DNA of 64,000 bases from Tulasnella sp. 424 (taxonomy: Eukaryota; Basidiomycota; Agaricomycetes; Cantharellales; Tulasnellaceae), in NCBI GenBank assembly GCA_019633425.1, contig WSUB01000051.1, forward strand, positions 1 through 64,000, written 5' to 3'. Position numbers and translations under genes: made by a program. Positions within the stretch are counted from its first letter, which is position 1, and each line of letters begins with the position of its first letter. The notes beneath the pieces are model-generated. The model made no database searches and was not told the origin of the DNA. It saw only the letters and a program-made list of their open reading frames with translations. Shown piece after piece: positions 30,676 through 41,350 of this stretch.

Positions 30676-33600
30676 TTATGACTTCCCAATGAGATGGGTC
30701 CAATCAAACTTGTCGTACTTTGACTTGAACTTTGCCACCCGTTCTTTATTTTGCCTCATATCCATCTTTCGTGGTCGCATCCACCGTCTGGGCTCAACAT
30801 CTAGCTGGTTACCAATGATCTCAGCAGCAAAATACCTGTTTCGAGGCCCATCAGTCATGGTTCTGCAATAACTTAATAAAAGCGTACCTTGGGAACTCTC
30901 CGCCTCCTTTATCTCCATCGTCCACATCCATGTCATCCTCATCTCCAGCCTTTCCACTTCCTTCGATGACGTGCCCATAGCCCTTTTCGCCCTTATAATC
31001 CCATTGAACCATGAAATAGGGAAGATTAGGAACCATTGCTCGACGGAAGCCACCGGGTCGTTTTGAGAAGTCGATGAGCTTTTTGTGCTGGGACCACTCA
31101 GCCTCGGAGGCGAGAATAGATTCCTGGCCACGATGATAGTATCAATTAGCCAAGAATACCACGAGAAGTGCAGCTCATCTCACCTTGAAATAAGCTGGGA
31201 GGTCTTCGAAGAGGTCCATCGGTACGGGTACACACTCGATGGCGGTATGTTTCTGTGCTTTCAGACTTATTACAGTCTCGTAGAAGATAACACCCTTCTC
31301 CTCTTCGAAGTACATCTTCATAAGGCATTTCATGAAATTCTGTATCACATTTGTAGTCAGAAAATGTTCATCCGGTCCAAGGGCTCAACCAAGGCCACTC
31401 ACCTTGACTTCGTCCCACACATCGTCATCAGCTTCCAACATGCTGAGGTGGTGTTGGATAGGTACGATGAGACAATGACCTGGTGTGAGCTCCTCAAACA
31501 GAGCCGTTGCCAAGTAAGCCCGTGTCCCCATGGAGATGATACCGGCTTTCGGCGGGGAGTCGTCTTCGCCATAGCAGAATTGACAGCTTGCAAGGGCCTT
31601 TTGCGTCCGAGCGTAATCTTCAGTAAACATGTCAGCGTCTAGGTACGGGGGAGGGGGAACGACCGCATCCATACCATTGATAGCAAACTGCCGCTTCATA
31701 GCATCCGTCCGCATCTTCTTTCGACCCAGTTTCTCGGCGTTGTCATCCATGTACTCAAGGTCATTCTGCATGGGGTTGGCCGTTAGTCGGAAATCCGCGA
31801 TCAATGCCATTCCACGCACTTCGAATTTGCCATCCCGCATGATGGCACCTGCCAGCTCGGCGTCGAGATCCTTCTGGTCAGCCATGCCTGCTCCCATTTT
31901 CTCCTGCCGTAGCAGATCGCCAAGCGTTGTGGTATCATCATCGGCATTATACCTCACGAGCTCGCCAGTCTTGGGGTCTCGAGTTTCCACCTAGAAAGGG
32001 ACAATTGTGTTAAGCCAACCTCAACCAGTCTGTCAGGTTCTTGCGCATACCACTTCTTTCTTCTTCCGGTTACCAGGTCCTACGACCGGCTCCTTCGAGC
32101 TTCCCCCAGCACCTCCAATATCGTACATCCTCCCTCGCGCATCGATCGTCGGGACCATCTCCACTCTGACGTTCGAATCCTCCTCGTTCGCACCACCTTC
32201 AGCTCGCCTTCGCTCTTCCTCATACTGCCGCTCCAGTTCCTCGGCATTGTCATCTCCCATTAGCTTCGCTCGTAGGACCTTGGCTTGCAGTTTATTTAGC
32301 GACGAAGGTGATAATGCGCGCGGACGGTTGGCAGTAAGGTGCTGAGGTGTTAAAGCCGAAGGGATTGGTGTTGAAACCTTCGCAGGCGGAGTAGCAGTTC
32401 CTTGATGCTGCTGCGGCTGAGAACCAGGACCTCCACGTAACTGATCAACCCGTCTGTTAGCAGCTGCTGGCTGTTGGGAGCTGCCTGGAGTGGCTGCTCC
32501 AGTAGGGCCAGGAGTTCCAGGAGCGCTCTCCCCAGGTTTGCGGAACGATGACCCTCGGCTAGACCCACGGCTCCGATCATCAATTTCCGTGAACATGTAC
32601 CTCTCTGACCCGGGTCCTGGAGGTCGAGTGGGAGTTTCCTGAGACTGCCGGGGTCTCCTAATCTCCCTTCCAAATTCATCAACATCAGGACCTCCGTTGC
32701 CAGTAGGTCTCAATCCACTCCCACCCCGACCGGATCGACGTTGTTCCTTCTCATCAAGGTAGCGACGCTCCGCCTTCGCCTCCTCAAACGCTTCGAGGGT
32801 ACCGTACCGCTCCAACGCAACTTCTTCCACTGGTCGTCCTTCATCTTCCGCAGTTTCGTAAATCCGTTTGAGCTTTTGCATACGCCACGCTGACCCTGGA
32901 CCCCCAGGCGTCTGAGGTTTGGGCGGAGGAGCTGGAGCGTGTTCGTCAAAAGCTTTGCCTTCCACAAGAGCCTTGTTAATTTCGAGGTGAGGAACAATAT
33001 GTAACTAGCCAAATAAACTATCAGTGCCCCATAGCTCACTTATCACGATCATGGATATTTGTACCTTTTCAGGATTAGGTTTCTCCTCCTTCGGCTTCTT
33101 CTTTTTCTCAGTCCCCAAACTGCTGAAAAAGTCGATGCTGCCGTCCATATTCCGCTTGTCTCCCTGAGGTTCGCCATATTCCTCTGTCAAGCTATCACCC
33201 AAGGAGTCGAGCATTCTCTGTGCCTTTGAAGGTCCTTCTGCGGGAACGACAGGTCGGGATTCGGGTAGTAACATCCATTCGTCTCGCTGGCGTTTCGTTT
33301 CGGTTGGCAAGGAAAGTTGGAGCTGAGCGGTCGTGGATTCAGAGGCGTTGGAAGTCAAGTTGAGAGACTCTGCTGTCGGGATTGTAGTTGCTATGGGCTG
33401 TCATATCACGAGTAGAATAGTGTGTCAAATGAAGACTTCAGCAGCTCGGGCGAAGTGATCTGGACGTACCCGTTCACCATCGGCAGTTATGTCCTTCTCG
33501 ACCCACATGTCGGCATCGTCGTCGTCGTCAACGATTTGCATCCCAGAATCCTTGGACTCCCTCGAGCTCTTGTCTTTCTTCCGATGCTTGTGCTTCCTAT

Positions 33601-33784
33601 GTTTGTCTTCACCGTCACTGTCGCCATCGCGGTGGTGCCGTTTGGAGTGCTTCTTCTCTCGGTCTCTGTCTTTCTCTCGATGCTTGTGCTCTTTCCTATC
33701 TCGATCTTTGTCCTTTGAGCTCGAATGCTTTGATGAACGGTGTTTCGACTTGGAGGATGAGCCTCGTTCTTCGACGTCGGACAT
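30676..33784 (-). CDS. CWF19: CWF19/CwfJ spliceosome-associated protein, 913 aa
   Basis: Seven exons on the minus strand: 33784-33470, 33397-33065, 33004-32051, 31990-31403, 31339-31184, 31123-30888 and 30835-30676 (2742 nt, 913 aa). The N-terminus is an extreme Lys/Arg/His/Asp-rich region (KHRKHKHRKKDK). Next come two conserved helical parts (ERYGTLEAFEEAKAERRYLD) and the C-terminal CwfJ domains: KALASCQFCYGEDD (CxxC at 670-673), GHCLIVPIQHHLS (HIT-like histidines near 706 and 714-715), then the second CwfJ domain with PGGFRRAMVPNLPYFMVQWD and a C-terminal LDVEPRRWMRPRKMD. The family acts in late spliceosome disassembly and lariat handling. All splice joins are in frame with standard signals, so the gene looks intact. 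Confidence 0.93.
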
Positions 33785-34126
33785 GACAGTCGAACAGAGG
33801 TGGGCGGTTGAGAGTAGAACGGGAATTTGGGGAGCCCACGTGACCACTTCAATTGCGGTAATGACGTTTCCTCGCGCATCCCGGACTTGCAAGTACTAGT
33901 GAGACACGCTCGAAGGGGTTTCGGGGAGCCGGGAAGACGAGTCAAATGTTCTAAAGATGCCTTAACTGTACAAATGACGATGGGTACATATGCATATATG
34001 AGAATCCAGATGAGAGGGGAAACACCATGACCATGAAACCGTCCGAATCGGTCGCTAGACTAGATACACTCAACAACCACACACACACTAGAACCGACTC
34101 TTTTACTTTCTTTGTGCGTCTTTCAT
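33785..34126. other. Intergenic, 5' of CWF19
   Basis: A 342-bp gap between the CWF19 start and the stop of the next minus-strand gene. It is presumed to carry the CWF19 promoter, but no distinct motif was recognised. Confidence 0.4.
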
Positions 34127-35257
34127 CTACTTCCATGCAGTTCTAGGGCTTCCAACGGGGCTTCCACCAGGTGAGCCTGGGGCCGTCGCCCGTCGTACTC
34201 CAACGCCTCCCTGCAAACTGACTCTCCTTCCCTGCCTCCCAGGTGATTGGGTCCCAGCTGGAGGTCCTGCTGGAGGTCCTGCTGGCTTGGCTCCTGCTGG
34301 CTTGGCTCCGGGAGCGGTGACATCTCCGGTTGTGAATGCTCTGTTTGGTGCCTTGGGAGACGTCGTGGGGGTGGCGTCCGAGAACGGGTCGACGATGCCA
34401 GGTGGGTACGACACGGAGTGGCGCATTCCTCGACGACCAAGGGAGTCGGTGGATGCATTCACACCTGGGTAGCGTGAGCCATCGTCAAGGAGAGAGATCC
34501 TTCGGCCGCGGGGGTCGTTTGTCTCCGGGATGCTCCCCCATGAGTTTCTCTTGGAGGCGGCCATGCTTTCGCTGAGATGGCGTTCATGGTACGTGAGTGG
34601 TTTCTTCTCTTCATCTTCGTTAAGGTCGGCTGTGCTTCCGCCGAACATCATGAACGCCTCCTCTGCGGCGATTCCGGGCGTATAGAACGTTCCGAGGGAC
34701 GAGCGCTTTCTCCCGGATTTGAGGTAATCATCCGAGCTGCTCTTGCTTCGACTTGAAGACATGCTGTCTTCTCGAACATGTTCCTTCTTGTCGCCGATAA
34801 ACGCGGTACCTTCTCCTCCACCTTCTTCTTCGTCCCGCGCAGCCCTAGCCGCGTATGCAGCTCGGCGAGCGCTTTCTTCCTGCTCCTTGGCTTTCCATCG
34901 TCTCTTCAAGTAGAAGATGGAGACCGCGAAGATAAGGAGAATACCGATGAGAGCGGCTACGATGCCTCCGATGATTTTGATCGAGGTGTTAGATTGACCG
35001 CTGTTGGTCGGGGCTGAAGACGGTGCGGCGTTGGATAAACCGGCCGGCGCAGACGTCGTGACAACTGCAGTATTGAACAGGGCGGTAGGTGAGGGAGACT
35101 GCATCGATGTTGTGGTGGTGATGCCGCTCGCGGTCGTGGAGGTGAAGTCCGTTGCCGGGATCGTCGTGGATTCCGTTGTCGGAAACGTCGTGGATGAGGA
35201 GACGTCATTGCCGGCGTTATTGGTACTGGAGCCGTCGTTATGTTTTCCGGGCGCCAT
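34127..35257 (-). CDS. Single-pass membrane protein with Ser/Thr-rich ectodomain, 376 aa
   Basis: One uninterrupted exon. Residues 1-92 are Ser/Thr/Pro-rich and probably O-glycosylated outside the cell. One hydrophobic helix at about 94-117 (IIGGIVAALIGILLIFAVSI) is followed by a basic stop-transfer KRRWK. The cytoplasmic tail of about 260 residues is Ser/Arg-rich with many possible phosphosites and ends in a Pro/Gly-rich stretch. No cleavable signal peptide is seen; either the helix acts as a signal-anchor or an upstream exon is missing. The tail motif EEAFMMFGGS (199-208) and a later RYPGV..STDSLG-type segment resemble the tail of the aspartic protease at 37792-40342. It resembles fungal stress-sensor-like membrane proteins in layout only, and no catalytic domain is visible. 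Confidence 0.8.
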   Translation of the reverse strand: MAPGKHNDGSSTNNAGNDVSSSTTFPTTESTTIPATDFTSTTASGITTTTSMQSPSPTALFNTAVVTTSAPAGLSNAAPSSAPTNSGQSNTSIKIIGGIVAALIGILLIFAVSIFYLKRRWKAKEQEESARRAAYAARAARDEEEGGGEGTAFIGDKKEHVREDSMSSSRSKSSSDDYLKSGRKRSSLGTFYTPGIAAEEAFMMFGGSTADLNEDEEKKPLTYHERHLSESMAASKRNSWGSIPETNDPRGRRISLLDDGSRYPGVNASTDSLGRRGMRHSVSYPPGIVDPFSDATPTTSPKAPNRAFTTGDVTAPGAKPAGAKPAGPPAGPPAGTQSPGRQGRRVSLQGGVGVRRATAPGSPGGSPVGSPRTAWK

Positions 35258-35853
35258 TTATATAATTGATGCAAAGACTATTTGAGAATGTTGTGTAAGA
35301 TGTTGGTACTTGGATGCGGTGGTTGGGTGAAAGGGGGGAAGTACAAATTAGGGTGGAGGGGAAGGGGGGAATATAACGGACTACCACTCGCCTCTTGGCA
35401 CACGAGGTCTTATAGTCCGACGGGGATGCGGGCAGTCGAATTCGAACAATGAGGCGGGCTGTGAGACCGTGATTTATTGATTGCTCTGCCTAGAATAAAG
35501 ATAGTACTCCGCTCTGCACAGCCCCACCGATCATTAGCTTTCGACTCACTATTCTTGTGTAAACGCTGAACAAGATGGCAGTGCGGTTGCCTCGAGCTCG
35601 ACTACGGACGACCTGATGCCTTGGAGTATTTTTGGGACTAGAAAGCGATGGGAATATTTATAAAGACGACAGGCGGTAGATATGGTGACTTCGAGAAGAC
35701 GGTATATATCGGCCGGGCCGGCGCCTAACCCCAGAACAGAAATAAGTACCACCACCCACTCGGTCCCACGACCCGGAGTTGTCCCTTTTCGTCTGGGCAC
35801 CGCGTCAAAGCGCATCAGAGCGCGCCTGATCTCTTATCACCATCAGCATCCGC
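35258..35853. other. Divergent intergenic region (membrane protein / 2H phosphoesterase)
   Basis: Promoter-bearing gap between two divergent genes. A minus-strand ORF at 35549-35815 has no recognisable domain. No RNA gene was noticed. Confidence 0.4.
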
Positions 35854-37143
35854 ATGGCAAGCCAAGCCCCCAAGCAAATCGCTACTCGAGGTGCGAGCGG
35901 CAGCTATCGAGGTCGTGGTCGAGGTGACGGGCAACAATGGAGAGGCCGTGGCCGAGGTGGTGCAGGCAGGGGTCCGTGGCGGGGTGGCCAACACCGTTCC
36001 AGGGGGCCCGGAGGCAATGATTCGGAGAACTCTCGTCCGACCCACTGTAAGCACTTGTGCCGTACCTTCATCCGCAGCTTGATAAAGCTCAACAGCCTTT
36101 TTCGTTTTAACTTTGTGACTCTCCAGTTTTATCCCTCCCCCTCGTAAGCCATTGCCTCACCTTTTATGTAAATCGTCATCGCTCAGTTCCGGCATTTCGC
36201 TGCGCAGGACCAGCATCAAGCCCTTCGCAGCCGTGTTCAAAACTTCCAAGACGGCTTATTAGCATCCCATCGGACATCCCCCATCCCAGGATTCGATGGT
36301 GGCCTCTTTCAACAGACACAGCGTCTCCACATGACGCTTGGCGTCATGGCTCTTGCCGATGGGTCTGCCACACAAGCCGATCGAAGCACCAATACTCCTG
36401 GATCGGCAAGTGGCTCAGGAAAAGCCACCACGGCCACATCAGAAGAAGTCCCAGTTGAGGCGCCTTCGGCGCCCAAGAAAACTGTGGCGGAGGCGCTGGA
36501 ACTGTTGAACTCCCTTCGCCCGGAGATCACGGAAATCATAAACGATAGCGGAAATATCAGCGTGCCCTTGACTGGCTTGAATATAATGAACGACAGACCA
36601 GAAGAGGCTTACGTTCTATGGGCGGGCCCTGGGACGAATAATGATGGCTCATCGTTATGGAGGATCAGTCGTAAGTGCAAAGGGGATCAATGTCATTTCT
36701 ACTCTGTCCCTCGACTGACTCGGACTCGTTGGCCCTCGTTCTCCGCTCAGTACTTGTACACAATAGGTTTAAGGAGGCAGGTTTCGTCGTAGAGAACCGA
36801 CCTTTAAAGGTCTGCAGTCTATCCTCGCGACATCCAATTCTAACCGACGCAGACATTCTAACTAAGCGATCCATATGGTTGTTAGCTTCATTGCACTATC
36901 TTGAACTCCACATTCAGAAGGCCGCGCCAAGCGTTCTCCTTTGCCGAGATTCTTAGAAGAGTCGCCGTCCAGCCGGAACTTGCCGGTATTCAGAGGAATG
37001 GAAAGTCGTCGGTAACACCCGACGATGCCGCAAGCGAGGCGGACTTTGGGACATACGGGGTTGATGAAATCCATCTATGGAAGATGGGTTCCTGGGATGA
37101 GGAAAAACGATACGTGTCGTTAGGACACATCTCGCTTGGATAG
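35854..37143 (+). CDS. 2H-phosphoesterase domain protein, AKAP7/ASCC1 type, 329 aa
   Basis: Five exons join in frame: 35854-36046, 36127-36143 (17 nt), 36208-36670, 36751-36809 and 36886-37143. An RGG/RGR-rich N-terminus of about 60 residues suggests RNA binding. Then comes the conserved THFLSLPL entry strand. The two catalytic HxT motifs of the 2H fold are present: RLHMTLG (His111, Thr113) and KLHCTILNSTF (His246, Thr248). The C-terminus VDEIHLWKMGS is typical of the AKAP7 nuclear-localisation domain family. Relatives include ASCC1, which in many species also has a KH domain; none is visible here. The likely role is RNA phosphodiester processing or nucleotide binding, and the substrate is unknown. 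The 17-nt exon is needed to keep THFLSLPL intact. Confidence 0.88.
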
Positions 37144-37791
37144 CCATGGGAAACTTGGTCGACACGCTTGATAAGAATAATAAATATAACCACTCTCGTG
37201 GTCACTCTCATGTACTTGAATGTGGCTATGAAGACTGCGGCCCACGGCCTCAGGCATTTACAGTGGGCAAGGGTTGAGCACAAACGAAGCAAGGTTAACC
37301 ACACCACGCTAACGAACCCTAGTAAAGTATACCATCATCGCATTCCGCAGACAGATATCTTTAGATCTTAGTGACGGTGAGCATTTTGCAATTGCCGACG
37401 GTATACAAAAAGCAGACATGTACAGCAGGGTCGGAGAAATCTCAGGGGCAAGGCATGGATCCTAACACCGACAAACGTCAGGGTCGCGCGTGTCGTGCCA
37501 TTCTCTTCTACCAAGGTAGATCCCCCTGCCAACGCTGCCAACGGTCGTGGTTGTTCTCCCCCCCCCCCTCACTCTCCTTTTCCACCTCCCGTCAATTATC
37601 CACTCCTTCTCACTCTTCGTCTCGTTAAAACTTCGTCTCTCGTTGTTGACAAGCAAAAAAAAACAACAACAACAAGCCAAACGAAACTGAACGGCAGAAT
37701 CCAAAACGGTCACAACAACCCCGCAAGCCCTCCCTTTTCCCGCCTTCCGTGCGCCAAGCAACTCTTTCATTTTCAAAAAAGCGAAAAAAGC
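37144..37791. other. Intergenic / 5' leader of the aspartic protease
   Basis: Contains a C-rich/CT-rich stretch at about 37556-37620 and an A-rich CAACAACAAC tract, typical of fungal leaders. A first exon encoding the missing signal peptide of the protease may hide here, but I could not identify one. Confidence 0.4.
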
Positions 37792-40342
37792 ATGCCCAGA
37801 ATACCTCGTCGCGGAACTTCAGGCCCTGGTGGCCAAGATGGAGTTGTCGTAGACTTGACTATGCAAGGAGATGGGTTATATCACTGGTTGGTTTTTTCTT
37901 GAGCGGTGGACAGCTCATCACCACCGGCTGTCCGGAATGAGTAACCCCGATTGACTCTGCTTGTATTTCAGTGTCTACACTGTTCCAGCACAAGTTGGCA
38001 CGTCACAAACTCAATTCCAGCTGCAGGTGAAGTTCATCGCGTTTGCTTTTTGACATACACGGGCACCACGGGGGCTGATGCCGAAAGTCTATTTTTGTAT
38101 CTTTTATATCGCTTTCACCCTTGGCAGGTCGACACGGGTTCCTCGGATACCGTAAGTTTTTTTTTTCCGCGTCACTTACGCGTGAGATTCATTTGGGGGG
38201 TGTTCTGAATTATTATTTTTTCCGCTTTTGGGATGGATAGTGGCTTGCCTCAACCTCGTGCACCTCCAAACCTTCTTGCTCGACCTTCACTGGTCCCAAG
38301 TACGATGCGTCGAGTGCACAGTCGACGGGGCAGAAATTTGATGTTACCTATCAGCGGGGAACGGTTCAGGGCCCAATCGTGTTGGACGCGTTCCAAGTCG
38401 GAGGATATTCGATTGCTAAGCAGGCGCTTGGTATGGATGATTAAAACTCGCAAGGCCCGTTTTTGCGTGTGCTCACCTACTTGTCGCATCCGATATAGCT
38501 TCCGCATCCGATATCGAGAACGAAGTACTTTCTACGGGTTCTGGGTTTACGGGTTTGATCGGTCTCGCACCGCAAGCCAACTCTATTATTGCGCAAGAGG
38601 TGGACGATAGCCCGACCGTCCTGACGCACCTCCTCTCCAACTCGACTTCGAATGATGACACCGGTCTAACGTCCACGCCTCCATCAAAGAAGTTCGTTTC
38701 CCTCCTGCTTGAACGCCCCTTCTACCCCGGATATGCGAGCAAACTCGGTATAGGTCGACACCCCGACGAACTCTCTTCTCAAGCCTCCAATATCCAATAC
38801 TCGCCTATCTCACCGTCCAATCCTGGACCGTTGTACTGGAGGACACCTGTGACAAAGGTCGCAATCGACTTGGCAGGAGAGACTCGTTACATGCCGTTGG
38901 GTTCAACAGAGGCGACCAGTGTTTCAAGCATTTATCCCGTCGCGATTCTCGACTCGGGTGGAGTATCTATGATCTCGACCAGGTCTTTCGCAAATGCCTT
39001 CTACGGAACATGGGGAATTGGACCTGGGCAGCAGGATGGTCAATGTGAGGCCCCAGCCAACGAGCGAAAAGTTCCGTTTGACGCTAACCCTTTGGCTCGA
39101 TCCCAGACTACGTTCCGTGCCAGCTTGCCATGAATGTCACTCTTACTCTTGGGTCGAACGTGTCGATTGACGTCCCGATTCATCCGTTGGACATGTCCAT
39201 GGCGATCCCGACAGAGCCTGGAAGCTCAACCTGTTTGGGAGCGCTCCAAGCCACGGATTCCGATCTAACTTCTGGAGACCTGTAAGCTGGTCTGCTTTGG
39301 ATAATCGAGTAACGCGCTTGCTCACCTGGGCTTGGACCAACTTTCTAGGATCCTTGGTCCCGCGTTCATGCGAAACATATACACCGTGCTGTCATATGAA
39401 ACCGACCCTCCGCAGCTCGGCATTCTCCCTCTCACCAACGCCGCCACAGCGTACCAAGAATTCAACACAGTTCGCGTTCTCAAGCAAACCATCACTCCCG
39501 TCAACGCCGATATGTCAACCACATCGACTTCAACCAGCGCAGGGGCATCTCAATCGCCCGAGAGCGACAACAAGAGCACCATGATTGGTGTGAAGGTCAT
39601 CGTCGCTATCGTCGTCTTCCTGATCGTTGCCGGCTTGGGAATCTTCTTTGGCGTGAGGCTGATGCAGAAGCGGTGGAAGAAGCAAGCGGAAGAAGAGGCC
39701 AATGCTCCCGACGCTCGTCCTCGTGACATGGCGATCAGTGGGAAGGAGAAGAGAGCTCATGCGGGCAGGAGCGTCTTTGGGTTGGAGATTGACGAGGCCT
39801 TCACTATGTTCGGTGCCAGTGCAAATGGAGCCGGTCCGTCGGGAGCGAATGGAGGCGGCGCTAGTGATATCGGACACGGAAGTCAAGAAGGCCCTCCTAA
39901 ACCCGCCCGTCGTCTCACTCGCGCGGATCTCGTGATCAATCAACCGGGAGACAGCGACGAAGATCGGTCAGACGACCATTCTCATCCCACCCCGGTTGCT
40001 CAGAGAAGACAGACGTTCAAGCGGGCACCTGAAAGCTCAGACTATGTTTGGGGCAACGGAAGCATGTCTGGTTTGCTTCAGCAGCATGATGGGAGGTACC
40101 CGTCCGTGTATTCCGTTGGGTCGCTTGGGGCTTCGATGAGGAACGGTTCGGATTCCAACATGCGGCCGATGGAGGCTCCGAATAATGAGTGGTACGGTTC
40201 TACCCTCCCCCAGACACCTAACTCTGCAAATCTGGACGTGCCGATGTCGGTTCGTCAAGTTCAAGCCAGATCGAGCGCAGAACACTTGATCGAACCGCCA
40301 TCGCCCGTCTTCAAGGCAGCCGAGCCTCGTCAGAGGATCTGA
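37792..40342 (+). CDS. Membrane-anchored pepsin-like (A1) aspartic protease, 692 aa
   Basis: Seven exons join in frame: 37792-37886, 37972-38026, 38128-38151 (24 nt), 38241-38430, 38499-39044, 39107-39281 and 39349-40342. Catalytic motifs are VDTGSSDTW (Asp52) and AILDSGG (Asp273), giving both halves of a pepsin fold. A Ser/Thr-rich stalk (STTSTSTSAG), a transmembrane helix at about 442-464 (VKVIVAIVVFLIVAGLGIFFGV) and a cytoplasmic tail of about 220 residues follow. The first catalytic Asp lies only 51 residues from the chosen ATG and no signal peptide or pro-segment is visible, so the true start may lie in an upstream exon. The tail motif DEAFTMFGAS matches the neighbouring single-pass membrane protein. 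Likely a cell-surface or secretory-pathway protease; substrate unknown. Confidence 0.88.
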
Positions 40343-40742
40343 TAACAATTTCCGATTCTCTATCAATGTGTTTTCGATTTCCGACGTCCGACCTAGCTTC
40401 GATGTAACACCAGCGCCTCGTGTTCTAACACGTTTGGCCATATCCCTTATTGGGTTTTCTCCTGCCGTGTACTCAAACCCAAACAATCGTTTATCCCTTT
40501 TCTCTTTACTACACTCCCCCTTTGGTCTACAGTATTTGTCGCTCCTTTTTGATATTGGCTTTGTATGTATTTACACCCTTCTAACGGACATTTCGCTCGT
40601 CGCGGGGCCCTGGCTGGAAATCGTGTTCCATACTGGGTTTCGAGGCGACGTTTTTGTATTTTCTCTTCCCCTGCGCGATGTTGGGGTGACCTTCCATTGT
40701 GTAATAAAGTATATATTCTTTTCCTGCACTATAATTATCTCT
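40343..40742. other. Protease 3' region, no gene seen
   Basis: T-rich 3' flank of the aspartic protease with an AATAAAG-like sequence near 40702. No ORF with a recognisable domain. Confidence 0.4.
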
Positions 40743-41050
40743 GCGGCCCCGTACCACCCCGACCACGGGGTAAAGATGCGGAATCCACCAATTATCGGAA
40801 GCTCCCCCTCCTTGGCGTGCTATTCCTCCTTTCGGCAGGGCTAACTAGTCGGATGAGAGCGTTAGCGAGGTGGTGTTGATTATATCGCTGTGTAGCTATT
40901 TGAGACCTCGACAAATTCTCAGTATTCCTGATGGCACACGACAAAACTTAGGAGAAGCGTTCTTCTCTGCGAAGAGCTTTTCTTTCATCGACCCATGGCC
41001 TTTCTTATCTCGAGCATCTAACTAGCTAATGGTACCACAGGTTTGGGGAC
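40743..41050. repeat. Imperfect direct repeat of ~300 bp, unit 1
   Basis: Opens with GCGGCCCCGTACCACC, includes ACGGGGTAAAG, GAGGTGGTGTT and CTCGACAAATTCTC, and ends with GAGCATCTAACTAGCTAATG and GGTACCACAGGTTTGGGGA. It is repeated immediately downstream. No coding potential. Possibly a degraded non-autonomous element. Confidence 0.8.
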
Positions 41051-41056
41051 TCTTGT

Positions 41057-41350
41057 GCGGTCCCGTACCACCTCGATCACGGGGTAAAGGCGCGGAATTC
41101 ACCACATATCGTAAGCTCCCTCCTAGGCACGCTGTTTCTTCTTGAGGAAGGACTGGTCGGTCGGATAAGACCTTGAGCGAGGTGGTGTTATTCATGTCGC
41201 GGGTCTGGCGACATCGGCACCTCGACAAATTCTCGGCATCTCAAATGGCATGTAGCACACCCTAGAACAAACATTCTTCTCTCTTCTTTCGTCGATCAGT
41301 GGTCTTATCTGGAGCATCTAACAGGCTAGTGGTACCACAGATTTGGGGAA
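41057..41350. repeat. Imperfect direct repeat of ~300 bp, unit 2
   Basis: Same order of blocks as 40743-41050 (GCGGTCCCGTACCACC ... CTCGACAAATTCTC ... GGTACCACAGATTTGGGGA) with scattered substitutions and small indels. The spacing between corresponding blocks shifts from 314 to 300 bp along the unit. Confidence 0.8.
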
